A stretch of DNA of 64,000 nucleotides from Fluviibacter phosphoraccumulans_A (lineage in GTDB: Bacteria; Pseudomonadota; Gammaproteobacteria; Burkholderiales; Rhodocyclaceae), in the NCBI GenBank assembly GCA_036287865.1, contig CP126743.1, positions 1,608,252 through 1,672,251 of the forward strand, in the 5' to 3' direction. Positions 56,938-64,000 of this stretch are shown in pieces. The first letter of the stretch is position 1; every line of letters starts with the position of its first letter. Position numbers and translations under genes: made by a program. The notes beneath the pieces were generated by a model. That model was not told where the DNA came from. It searched no databases and saw nothing but the letters and a program-made list of their open reading frames with translations.

Positions 56938-58248
56938 TCAGACGCCTTGCTGGCCCATGATTTCGTCGAAATCGATAGCCTTGTCGGTGACTTTAGCGCG
57001 GGCCAAAACCCAAGCCACGACGTTTTCTTCCAGCACTTCGGATTCGATACCCGACAGACGCTGTGGATCTTGCTTGTACCACTCGATCACTTCAGCCGGA
57101 TGCTGATAGGTTTCTGCCATCTCGGCAATACGGGCGTTGATCTGATCTTCGGTAGCAACCAGCTTTTCATTCTCAACCAGTTGCGCCAGGATCAGGCCCA
57201 TGCGCACGCGTGGTGCTGCACGATCGGTAAACCACTCAGGCTGCATCGGAATGTCGCCCTTCATGCCGCGCTGCTTCATTTCTTCGCGGGTGTTCTGCAT
57301 CAGGCGATAGGTTTCCTGCTCGATCATGGCTTTAGGCACAGTGATCGGATTCAGTTCGTCCAGCTTTTCCATCACAGCTTCGCGAACGCGCTGGTGAATA
57401 CGTTTCTTCACTTCACCCTTCAGGTTCTTTTCTACTTCGGCACGCAGATCGTCTGCTTTACCGCTTTCAACGCCCATGGCCTTAACGAACTCTTCGTCCA
57501 GCTCAGGAATTACCGGGCCCTGAACTTGCTTCACATTCAGATCAAACTGAACGGTCTGGCCAGCCAGCTCGGTGTTGCCGTATTCAGCCGGGAAGGTCAG
57601 ATCAAAGGTCTTGGCGGTGCCCGCAGTGCAACCTTCAATCGCGGCTTCAAACTCAGGCAGCAAGGTGCCCTTGCCTACAACCATTGGGTAATCTTTGGCT
57701 TCGCCACCGGCAAATGGAACGCCGTCTTTTTTACCCAGGAAGTCAATAACCACACGGTCTTCCTTCTGGGCGGCACGGTCAGCGTTTTCATAACGAACGC
57801 GCTGCTTGCGTAGAATTTCCAGGGTCTTATCGACATCAGCGGCAGTCACTTCATGCACTGGACGCTCGATTTCAGCCGACGATACGTCGGCCAGCGTGAA
57901 TTCCGGGAAAAGTTCAAAGGTGGCTACAAAAGTCAGCGTGTCACCTGTTTCGTCACCCTTTGGCTCGATACGTGGGTAACCGGCAACCTTCAGCTTCTGA
58001 GCGGTAATAGCTTCGCCATAAGCACGGCCAACCAGTTCATTCAGGGCTTCTTCACAAGCCTGCAGACCGTGGTGCTGTTTAACCACCTTGGCTGGCACTT
58101 TGCCCGGACGGAAACCGGCAATCTTCAGAGTTTTGCCCATGCGCGCCAGGCGGGCATCGGTTGCGGCTTCAACTTCTTTAGCGACAACGGCCAGTTCGAT
58201 TGTGCGCTCCAGTGGCGACACTTCCTGCACGGTTTCGGTGGTGCTCAT
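56938..58248 (-). CDS. tig: Trigger factor
   Basis: Trigger factor is the ribosome-bound chaperone with peptidyl-prolyl isomerase activity. The 436-residue product starts MSTTETVQEVSPLER at 58248 (AGGAACG upstream), has the ribosome-binding signature GFRPGKVPAKVV, the FKBP domain (DRVVIDFLGKKDGVPFAGG) and the C-terminal arm region (EEMKQRGMKG). It is the first gene of the tig-clpP-clpX-lon block. Confidence 0.96.
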   Translation of the reverse strand: MSTTETVQEVSPLERTIELAVVAKEVEAATDARLARMGKTLKIAGFRPGKVPAKVVKQHHGLQACEEALNELVGRAYGEAITAQKLKVAGYPRIEPKGDETGDTLTFVATFELFPEFTLADVSSAEIERPVHEVTAADVDKTLEILRKQRVRYENADRAAQKEDRVVIDFLGKKDGVPFAGGEAKDYPMVVGKGTLLPEFEAAIEGCTAGTAKTFDLTFPAEYGNTELAGQTVQFDLNVKQVQGPVIPELDEEFVKAMGVESGKADDLRAEVEKNLKGEVKKRIHQRVREAVMEKLDELNPITVPKAMIEQETYRLMQNTREEMKQRGMKGDIPMQPEWFTDRAAPRVRMGLILAQLVENEKLVATEDQINARIAEMAETYQHPAEVIEWYKQDPQRLSGIESEVLEENVVAWVLARAKVTDKAIDFDEIMGQQGV

Positions 58249-58445
58249 TGAATTCGTTCCTAATGAATAAAGGCTAGACTTGCAAAACCAGCGATTATAT
58301 CCGAAGGCGCCATGTCGGGGTATGCCTGATCGCCGCACTTTTTAGGGCATTTCTATTGTTTTATTAAGGATTCGCTAATAATTGCATCCGATTTTACGAT
58401 TATGCTCATCAAAACTTACGTAGTCCCACCCAAGGAGAGAGACTT

Positions 58446-59312
58446 ATGAAACGTATTGCCCTTTTCGCCGCAGCGCTTGCGGTTAGCATGACGATGGCTG
58501 TAGGCAATGCCGAAGCCGCCCGTGTTGGCGGTGGTAAATCTTTCGGTATGCAGCGCCAGATGACACCGGTAAGCAAACCAGCACCGACTGCTGCCCCAGC
58601 CCCTTCGGTGACAGCCCCAGCAGCTGCAAAAGCACCGGGCGCAGCAACCCCTACCGCGCAACCCAAGCGTTCCTGGATGGGGCCTTTAGCCGGTCTGGCT
58701 GCTGGCCTGGGTCTGGCCGCTCTGGCAAGTCATTTTGGCTTCGGAGAAGAACTGGCCAACATGCTGATGTTTGCCCTGATTGCCTTTGCCGTGATCGCCG
58801 TTGTTGGTTTCTTCCTGCGTAAACGCGCAGCGGGTCAGCAAGCGACCATAGCTGGTGCTGGCGCGCCCTACAATGCCCCCGCCTCGATGTATCAGGCAAA
58901 CGATCTGAGTGGCGGCAGCGTGAGCCAAGCCAGCAACATCCCTGCTAACTTTGATACGGAAGGCTTCATTCGCAACGCTAAAGTTGGCTTTATCCGCCTA
59001 CAAGCGGCGCATGATGCGGGTGACCTCGCCGATATCCGTGAATTCACGTCGCCAGAAATGTTTGCCGAAATCCGTATGGATCTGGATCAGCGTAACGGCG
59101 CGCCGCAAAAGACCGACATCGTGTCGCTCAATGCAGAGATTCTGGAAGTGGCTGAGGAGGCGCAACGTTATGTCGTGAGCGTGCGCTTCACCGGTATGGT
59201 GCGTGAAGAAGACAATGCAGCACCGGTAGCCATTGATGAAATGTGGCACCTGACCAAGCCCGTGACAGGCCAAGGTGGTTGGGTGCTGGCAGGAATCCAG
59301 CAAGTTCAGTAA
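58446..59312 (+). CDS. Tim44-domain protein
   Basis: The 288-residue protein has a signal peptide (ALAVSMTMAVGNAEA), an Ala/Pro-rich linker, two hydrophobic segments (WMGPLAGLAAGLGLAALA and MLMFALIAFAVIAVVGFFL) and a C-terminal Tim44-like domain (FDTEGFIRNAKVGFIRLQAA, DLADIREFTSPEMFAEI). Bacterial Tim44-domain proteins are of unknown role. AAGGAGAGAG precedes the start. It is convergent with the patatin gene over a shared terminator. Confidence 0.85.
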   Translation: MKRIALFAAALAVSMTMAVGNAEAARVGGGKSFGMQRQMTPVSKPAPTAAPAPSVTAPAAAKAPGAATPTAQPKRSWMGPLAGLAAGLGLAALASHFGFGEELANMLMFALIAFAVIAVVGFFLRKRAAGQQATIAGAGAPYNAPASMYQANDLSGGSVSQASNIPANFDTEGFIRNAKVGFIRLQAAHDAGDLADIREFTSPEMFAEIRMDLDQRNGAPQKTDIVSLNAEILEVAEEAQRYVVSVRFTGMVREEDNAAPVAIDEMWHLTKPVTGQGGWVLAGIQQVQ

Positions 59313-59350
59313 GAGCCAGACATTCCCACCCCGGCCCCAACCGGTTAACT

Positions 59351-59377
59351 CTGCCAAGGAATTGGCAGGGTTTTTTT
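59351..59377. terminator. Bidirectional terminator between Tim44-domain and patatin genes
   Basis: CTGCCAA / TTGGCAG stem with a GGAA loop, followed by T7 on the plus strand; it is used by the plus-strand gene and may also serve the convergent one. Confidence 0.8.
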
Positions 59378-59378
59378 A

Positions 59379-60669
59379 TTATTGGGCTGCTTTTTTGGCG
59401 CTCTGCTTGGCGCGATACGCCTTGAGTGCTTGTTGCTGGCGTTTGACCTGCAGGCTCACTGCTTCGTTGACGGGCAAATTAAAGCCCGGCGAGTTATGCG
59501 CCCAAGGGTAACCTGCACGGCTAAGATCCCTTGCATAGTTGAACAATGAATTCATGTAATGACGATCAAATTCAGATTTATGGGGCGTTTTAAAATCCGG
59601 GCCAATGTAGGAGGCCAAATTAAAGCCGACACCATCCCGTTGGGTCACCGCGGTAGATATCACCACCACCCTGAGACTGAATCAGTTGTTCTACGGCTCG
59701 ACCCATAATGCTAAGGGTATTACGTTCTGTCTGGCGCCACTCAGAATCAAGACGGGCATTGCGAATAATGTATGTCTGCCGGTTTTTATAGGGGCTCACA
59801 ATACCTTCTTGCATCCCCATAATGCTTAACGCCGAGGGATAGAGGAACAACTCAGAGGTAGCGCCACCATCCACATGCATTTCCTGATAATGCTTTCCCT
59901 CAGCCATCACATCAATCATCACCGGCGGGAAGGCACCCGGGATAGCCGCTGAGGCCAACAGAATTTTTCTGAAAAGTTGCAAGGATTCGGGCGTGCCATA
60001 GGTCGCCAGTTTGCCCATATTCCACATCACGGGTACACCAGCGTCCAAGTTGGTCGTTGCGATAACTAACCAACGATCCCGTACCGTGTATTCATAAGCG
60101 ATTTTATTCAGTAGTTCTGGCGTGACGTATTCTGAAATCAGCTTATACAGGGGTGACGTATCAGCAAAGGCATCGCCAAACAGTGCACCGGTTAAGCCTA
60201 ACTCGATAAAAATATCTTGCTGATCAACATCGGTAAATGTTCTTTTAAGGACATAGTCGTAATCCGAGCCAAGAAACGCAAATGGCGCGATCATGGCACC
60301 TGTGCTGACACCAGTCACCAGCCTGAATTCCGGGTGATCGCCCCGCTCTGTCCAACCGGTTAACAGCCCCGCACCAAATGCACCATTATCTCCGCCGCCT
60401 GAAAGCGCCAGATAACTTGCGTGATCAGGATCAATAAGTGCCATCGGCTTATCATGCCCTCTACGGATATCGTCGATCATGGCCTGAATCCCCGATCTAG
60501 ACCAGATCTTGTAACGCACCCCAGGCATATTCTCTATGTAACTTTCAGTCGTCAGAGCCTGCGGCACAGCGTTTTTACGATCCAGTGTCGTACATGCGGC
60601 CAGCGCACCCGCAATCAATGCACCGAATACAAGCTGCTTGAACAAATGGTTCAAACGAACGAAAGGCAT
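59379..60669 (-). pseudogene. Patatin-like phospholipase lipoprotein, frameshift
   Basis: The protein starts MPFVRLNHLFKQL at 60669, with a lipoprotein signal (LIAGALAAC). The patatin fold is clear: oxyanion GGGDNGAFGAG, nucleophile GVSTGA, and DGG of the Ser-Asp dyad in MHVDGGATSEL. Near 59645 the frame breaks after QSQGGGDIYR; the next frame continues AVTQRDGVGFNLASYIG to the end at 59379. Most of the catalytic domain is made as read, so partial activity is possible. It follows the nitroreductase by 4 nt. Confidence 0.8.
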
Positions 60670-60673
60670 AGCG

Positions 60674-61369
60674 TCAATCCGTTAAAAAGTGGACAAATTC
60701 AGCAACCGGCACACGCTCGGTCTGCAACGTGTTCTCGATTTTATCCGGATCTGCATAGCCTAAGGCCATACTACAAATAACTTTCTGTTCAGGTGGCAAA
60801 GCGAGGTGACGTGCAATGATCTTGTGGAACTGATTGAACGCTGCTTGCGCACAGGTATCCAGACCATGGGCACGCGCTGAAATCATGATGTTTTCCATAA
60901 ACATGCCGTAATCAAGCAAACTACCCCGCCCCATCACCCGATCCATCGTGAACACCAGGCCAACCGGGGCATCAAAATACTGATAGTTACGCGCTTGCTG
61001 CGCCTTCATACCCTCGGGGTTGTCGCATTTCAAGCCCAGCAATCCATAAAGATCCAGCCCGATCTTGCGACGGCGTGCCAGGAATGGATCGATCCACTTC
61101 TCAGGGTAATAATCATATTCTTCATGATGCTCAGCCATAGCCTCTGCATCGTAAAAGGTACGCACAATCTCGTCGGATAACGCCTGCTTACGAGCACCTG
61201 TAAGCACATACACCTGCCACGGCTGGGTATTGGTACCCGATGGCGCCCGCGAAGCCACATCAAGAATCGCTTCAATCTCAGCCTTAGGTACGGGCGTTGA
61301 TAAAAAGGCACGCACCGAACGGCGGCTGCGGATAACATCATCAACAATCTGGGCAACAGAGTTAGTCAT
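60674..61369 (-). CDS. Nitroreductase family protein
   Basis: The 231-residue FMN-dependent reductase starts MTNSVAQIVDDVIRSRRSVR at 61369, with the family signature RRSVRAF and ASRAPSGTNTQPWQVYV (FMN contact), and LDTCAQAAFNQF near residue 180. Typical substrates are nitro compounds and quinones; the physiological one is unknown. It is the fourth gene of a five-gene operon. Confidence 0.88.
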   Translation of the reverse strand: MTNSVAQIVDDVIRSRRSVRAFLSTPVPKAEIEAILDVASRAPSGTNTQPWQVYVLTGARKQALSDEIVRTFYDAEAMAEHHEEYDYYPEKWIDPFLARRRKIGLDLYGLLGLKCDNPEGMKAQQARNYQYFDAPVGLVFTMDRVMGRGSLLDYGMFMENIMISARAHGLDTCAQAAFNQFHKIIARHLALPPEQKVICSMALGYADPDKIENTLQTERVPVAEFVHFLTD

Positions 61370-61394
61370 GGATTCGACCCTAGTTTGTGCAAAT

Positions 61395-61878
61395 TTATGG
61401 CGCAAAAAGTATTACTATAAAATAAGCCACCACAATTGCGGGGCCAAAGGGCCGCTCTTCATGAAAACCGCCGGCGGTACGATGCACTAAACGCTCAATC
61501 ACAAATACCGCAATCGCCAGCAGCGCTGCCAGCAACAACACCTGCGGTAGGATAAACGGGCCAGACCAGGCGCCCATACCAAGGCCATCCCGCCCACGAG
61601 TCAGCCGGTAGGACTGTGCCAAGAGCCATAAAGGCAAATACCCAGCCACGGCGCCGATCACCGAGAGCTCTAAACCAATGGTTCGGGTCTCAGGGAAAAG
61701 CTGAATCACTATGCCGAGTCATAACAACGGTAGCGTCAACACATCAGGCAAAAGTTTGGTCTGGGCATCGACAAAGCTGTTGTTCCATGTGCTTTGGCAG
61801 CCATTCACTCAACATGCAGGCAAATAGAGCCAGAGGCAGGCCGACTACTAAAATGAACAGGATTAAATTGACCAACAT
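61395..61878 (-). pseudogene. Small membrane protein, frameshift and TGA
   Basis: ATG at 61878 gives MLVNLILFILVVGLPLALFA, and the frame breaks near 61790 (SEWLPKHM). The next frame reads NNSFVDAQTKLLPDVLTLPLL, then a TGA at 61719-61721 and LGIVIQLFPETRTIGLEL on to 61395. TGG or CGA to TGA would explain the stop. The rest shows three more hydrophobic segments. I do not recognise the family. It lies 25 nt from the nitroreductase start, in the same operon. Confidence 0.6.
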
Positions 61879-61886
61879 ATCACTCG

Positions 61887-62015
61887 CTACTGACAGTACA
61901 CATCACAGTAACAATCAGGCGAACAACAACGCTGACGGTACTGATCATCCCCACCTGTGTAATTGCCGCAGGCAGGTGTCAGAGAAGTCCCTAATAAAGC
62001 TGCAGACATATCCAT
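61887..62015 (-). CDS. Cysteine-rich 42-residue ORF
   Basis: ATG at 62015 gives MDMSAALLGTSLTPACGN and YRQRCCSPDCYCDVYCQ, six Cys of 42 residues. It sits between the secreted-protein and membrane-protein genes with 6 and 8 nt gaps. This spacing fits translation coupling, but no strong ribosome site is seen. Cys-rich small proteins can be metal-binding or secreted; no family is recognised. It could be a chance ORF. Confidence 0.45.
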   Translation of the reverse strand: MDMSAALLGTSLTPACGNYTGGDDQYRQRCCSPDCYCDVYCQ

Positions 62016-62021
62016 ACCAAG

Positions 62022-62417
62022 CTAGTTAACGCATTCCTGATAGATCTGCTGGGCAATCTGAGAGGCCGTGGCATCCACCCCTCTTAAGGCCATGTAAGCA
62101 GCCGTTGTTTTCTGACGCGCTGCGGTATCAAGCAAATATCGAGTAGTCGGGCTTAATTGCTGATTTCTATAAGTTTCCTGAAGCGCTGCCGCATCGGCCT
62201 GCTCTTGCTGAATGATGGCTTCTCGATAGGGGTGAGAGCAGATCCGCAAATTTTGACCGACGCAGGCCTGTTCCATCTCCTGGCGCAAAACCAAACCCCA
62301 TTCGGCTCGTTGGGTATTTGCTTCAACGTTCGCCTGGCAAGCACGCTCGACATCTACCGCCGCGAAAACACCCGTACTAAACAGTAAAAGCATCAGGCAA
62401 TTGAGCAGTCTTTTCAT
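62022..62417 (-). CDS. Secreted hypothetical protein
   Basis: The 131-residue product has a signal peptide (MKRLLNCLMLLLFSTGVFA). The mature part is helical and has several Cys (DVERACQANVE, QACVGQNLRICSHP and IYQECVN). I do not recognise it. It heads the operon with the Cys-rich ORF, membrane protein, nitroreductase and patatin genes. Confidence 0.65.
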   Translation of the reverse strand: MKRLLNCLMLLLFSTGVFAAVDVERACQANVEANTQRAEWGLVLRQEMEQACVGQNLRICSHPYREAIIQQEQADAAALQETYRNQQLSPTTRYLLDTAARQKTTAAYMALRGVDATASQIAQQIYQECVN

Positions 62418-62458
62418 TAGGGCAATCCCGTATGTGCATTACCGGGAATTCTACGTAA

Positions 62459-63238
62459 CTTTCTGAAAGACGGAGAAAACACCTTGATCTTGGGATCGGG
62501 ATTATTCTTGCGTTTTTCATTATTACAACAGCCATCGTTTCGGCTTACTCTATCCGCAAGAACAGTCGTCAGGATTGGACGCATCAACTCGACAACTTAA
62601 CGCTCACCCTCGCAGAACAGGCATCACAAGAGCTACAAATTGCCAACAACGCGCTAAGCAGCATAGTTCGCGAGGTCAACAATGCCAAAGTAGACGATGA
62701 GCGTCAGTTCAAGGAATTTGTATCGCGCGATAGCCAGTATACGTTTCTACTCCAGAAAACAGCAGCGAACCCGCTGATCAATGTGGCTGCCTATGTGGAT
62801 AAAAAGGGAGACATTCTCAACTATTCACGCGCCTACCCTGCCCCCAAAATCAGCATTGCGGATCGCGATTATTTTATTAATGCACAAACCACGAGCGGCG
62901 ATGAGGTCTTTTATAGCATACCCGTGCAGAATCGAACGGATAAGAGTTGGGTCTTTTATCTATCCAAAAAAATTAACGATCGTAACGGCGAGTTTCTCGG
63001 CCTTGTAGTCATTGGTATTTCAGCAGAGGTGTTTTCTCAGTTTTACCAGAACGTGGTAACAAATCTGGGCCCGGGTGCTGCTGTTAGCCTGTACAGAAAA
63101 GACCTGACTCTGGTCTCTCGCTGGCCGTTTGTAGAAAATGCCATCGGCCATAGATCCAATGATGCTGCCACGATTAAAATCATTAACGAACTCAAACTAC
63201 CTAACGGCGTTATTCAGACTGATACCACAGATTCGGCC
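62459..63238 (+). pseudogene. Cache-type sensor remnant, cut by IS element
   Basis: The open frame runs LDLGIGIILAFFIITTAIVSA (membrane helix), a coiled region and a dCache-like domain (NVAAYVDKKGDILNYSRAY and ADRDYFINAQTTSGDEVFYS). No good start codon is seen; the frame is open back to 62459. It is cut at 63238 by the IS left end, after TDTTDSA. The C-terminal signalling domain (often GGDEF) is absent. It resembles the sensor at 38.5 kb. Confidence 0.7.
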
Positions 63239-63261
63239 GCTGTATTCAGATTATAAGTTGA
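63239..63261. repeat. Left terminal inverted repeat of IS
   Basis: Begins GCTGTATTCAGATTATAAG and pairs with 63978-64000 in inverted orientation, 20 of 23 identical. Confidence 0.8.
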
Positions 63262-63932
63262 CGTACTCAGTTCGTAGCGCATGAAACAGGAACTGCTGTG
63301 CAGTGACATTGTCGCGAAAGCGATCAATGAATCGACGCCACCCGAGGTAATTGTGCAGATACTTGGTGGCGACGCCTTTGAATCGCACCATCCAGGTTCT
63401 TAGGCGGCTGTCATAGGCGTTGACGTTCTGTACATGCCAAGATTCCGTTCCACCTGGGCCATGATAACTAGCCAGACTCAATACCAAGAGTTCTTGCGGC
63501 GACACCATAGCCAGGGTTGCCATCGCTGCTGAGTACCGCATCTTTGCTCAATGCGGGACGTAATGCCGCCGTCAAAGCAAAGGCATTGACGGAATCCAAC
63601 ACACAGTCATGGGTTAAGCGACTGCCACGTTGCATTGCAACCAGCACAGGCACCCTCTTTGTTGCTGGCATGTCCTTATCTGGACCGCCCCGCTTTTTTG
63701 GTGAACGGGGGATCTCTTTTTAGCGTTGCTGCCCCCGCAGCTTACCAAATTTCACAATGGCATCATTTGCACAGTGAGGGCAATGAATCTGACCACCAAG
63801 TCGCTCATCGATTAGTCGCTGACTATCGTCGTGATCCGCGAGCGTTCTCACTCGGGTCATCAGCGCTTCGCGCTGCGTTGGTGTCAGACCTTCCAGTTCG
63901 TTCACAAGTTTTTGAAAGGACTGGCTATCCAT
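63251..63932 (-). pseudogene. IS1595-like transposase, deletion and frameshift
   Basis: ATG at 63932 begins MDSQSFQKLVNELEGLTPTQ and a zinc-ribbon (CPHCANDAIVKFGKLRGQQR), then a TAA at 63720-63722 and the C-terminal part of the catalytic domain (RSPKKRGGPDKDMPATKRVP). The middle of the protein is missing. A later frameshift near 63480 separates GYGVAARTLGIESG from WHVQNVNAYDSRLRTWMVRF and GVATKYLHNYLGWRRF, the usual C-terminus of ISXO2-like transposases. Inactive. Confidence 0.78.
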
Positions 63933-63977
63933 CTTCGCTCTCACTTAGCATTTAGGTAAAAATGATATAATAATTCA

Positions 63978-64000
63978 TCAACCAACAATCTGAATACAGC
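63978..64000. repeat. Right terminal inverted repeat of IS
   Basis: Reads TCAACCAACAATCTGAATAC then AGC; the reverse complement matches the left repeat. The window ends here, so the flanking duplication cannot be read. Confidence 0.75.

Larger units (their letters stand above)
63239..64000. mobile_element. IS1595-like insertion sequence, internally deleted
   Basis: The element has near-perfect terminal repeats: 63239-63261 and the reverse complement of 63978-64000 agree at 20 of 23 positions, beginning GCTGTATTCAGATT. It may continue a few bases beyond the window. The encoded transposase is on the minus strand and has an internal deletion. Full IS1595-family elements are about 1 kb; this is 762 bp. 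It sits inside a sensor gene. Confidence 0.8.

Noticed and set aside
2691..61721. Stop-codon recoding (selenocysteine, pyrrolysine or amber readthrough)
   Set aside because: All three stop codons are involved, in unrelated genes, with no SECIS-like hairpin seen, and frameshifts occur in many of the same genes.
1..64000. Lesions as pure sequencing error
   Set aside because: Not fully excluded for homopolymer sites (1546, 11676, 49760), but transitions to stops, a 10-bp duplication, gene fusions at deletion junctions and zero lesions in the largest core genes do not fit.
1..64000. CRISPR array, prophage or toxin-antitoxin/defence island
   Set aside because: No regular spaced repeats, no phage structural genes and no recognisable restriction or toxin genes were seen.

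Overview
The window looks like a betaproteobacterial chromosome, most likely Burkholderiales-like. The signs are a cspA-clpS-clpA-rraA block, a sigma factor/DUF3619/DUF3106/RDD cluster beside acetolactate synthase, a GTP-dependent PEP carboxykinase, phaB, a tusA-bepA pair and a tig-clpP-clpX-lon block. No genus can be assigned from the sequence alone.

Layout. 1-3.5 kb: 3'-truncated ilvI (minus), diverging from an ECF-like sigma factor cluster. 3.5-10.6 kb: lptF/lptG (LPS export) diverging from pepA-holC-valS. 10.6-17.9 kb: fused pabB-pabC, tusA, bepA and cspA on the minus strand, then clpS-clpA and rraA on the plus strand. 18-30.1 kb: carbon metabolism, with isocitrate lyase, tpx, a LysR regulator, malate synthase, a half-length aldehyde dehydrogenase homologue, an IclR regulator, PBP7, malic enzyme and PEP carboxykinase. 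30.1-39.8 kb: envelope and transport genes (OprB porin, AmpD, SYLF lipoprotein, TAXI protein, two MFS families, DUF882), running into a stretch of partial genes (ldtD, phaB, MFS, MFS, GGDEF). 39.8-48.5 kb: a Tad/Flp pilus locus next to a tRNA-Val(TAC). 48.6-58.3 kb: proteostasis and RNA genes (cbpM-cbpA, rhlE, lon, clpX, clpP, tig). 58.4-62.4 kb: a Tim44-domain protein and a five-gene operon of poorly known function. 62.4-64 kb: a cache-type sensor remnant cut by an internally deleted IS1595-like element that reaches the window edge.

The main observation is that about twenty genes are broken and the damage is not random. Core genes (lptFG, pepA, holC, valS, clpA, lon, clpX, clpP, tig, maeB, pckG) read through without a lesion. 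Both glyoxylate-shunt genes, the fused pABA synthase, the OprB porin, the TAXI transporter, phaB, most Tad genes, the sigma cluster and others carry frameshifts, in-frame stops or deletion junctions. Nine in-frame stops can each be explained by one C:G to T:A transition, one frameshift is an exact 10-bp tandem duplication, and several junctions fuse unrelated half-genes. This looks more like real, recent gene decay (reductive evolution or host restriction) than sequencing noise, although some homopolymer indels could be errors. I found no CRISPR array, prophage or recognisable defence system.
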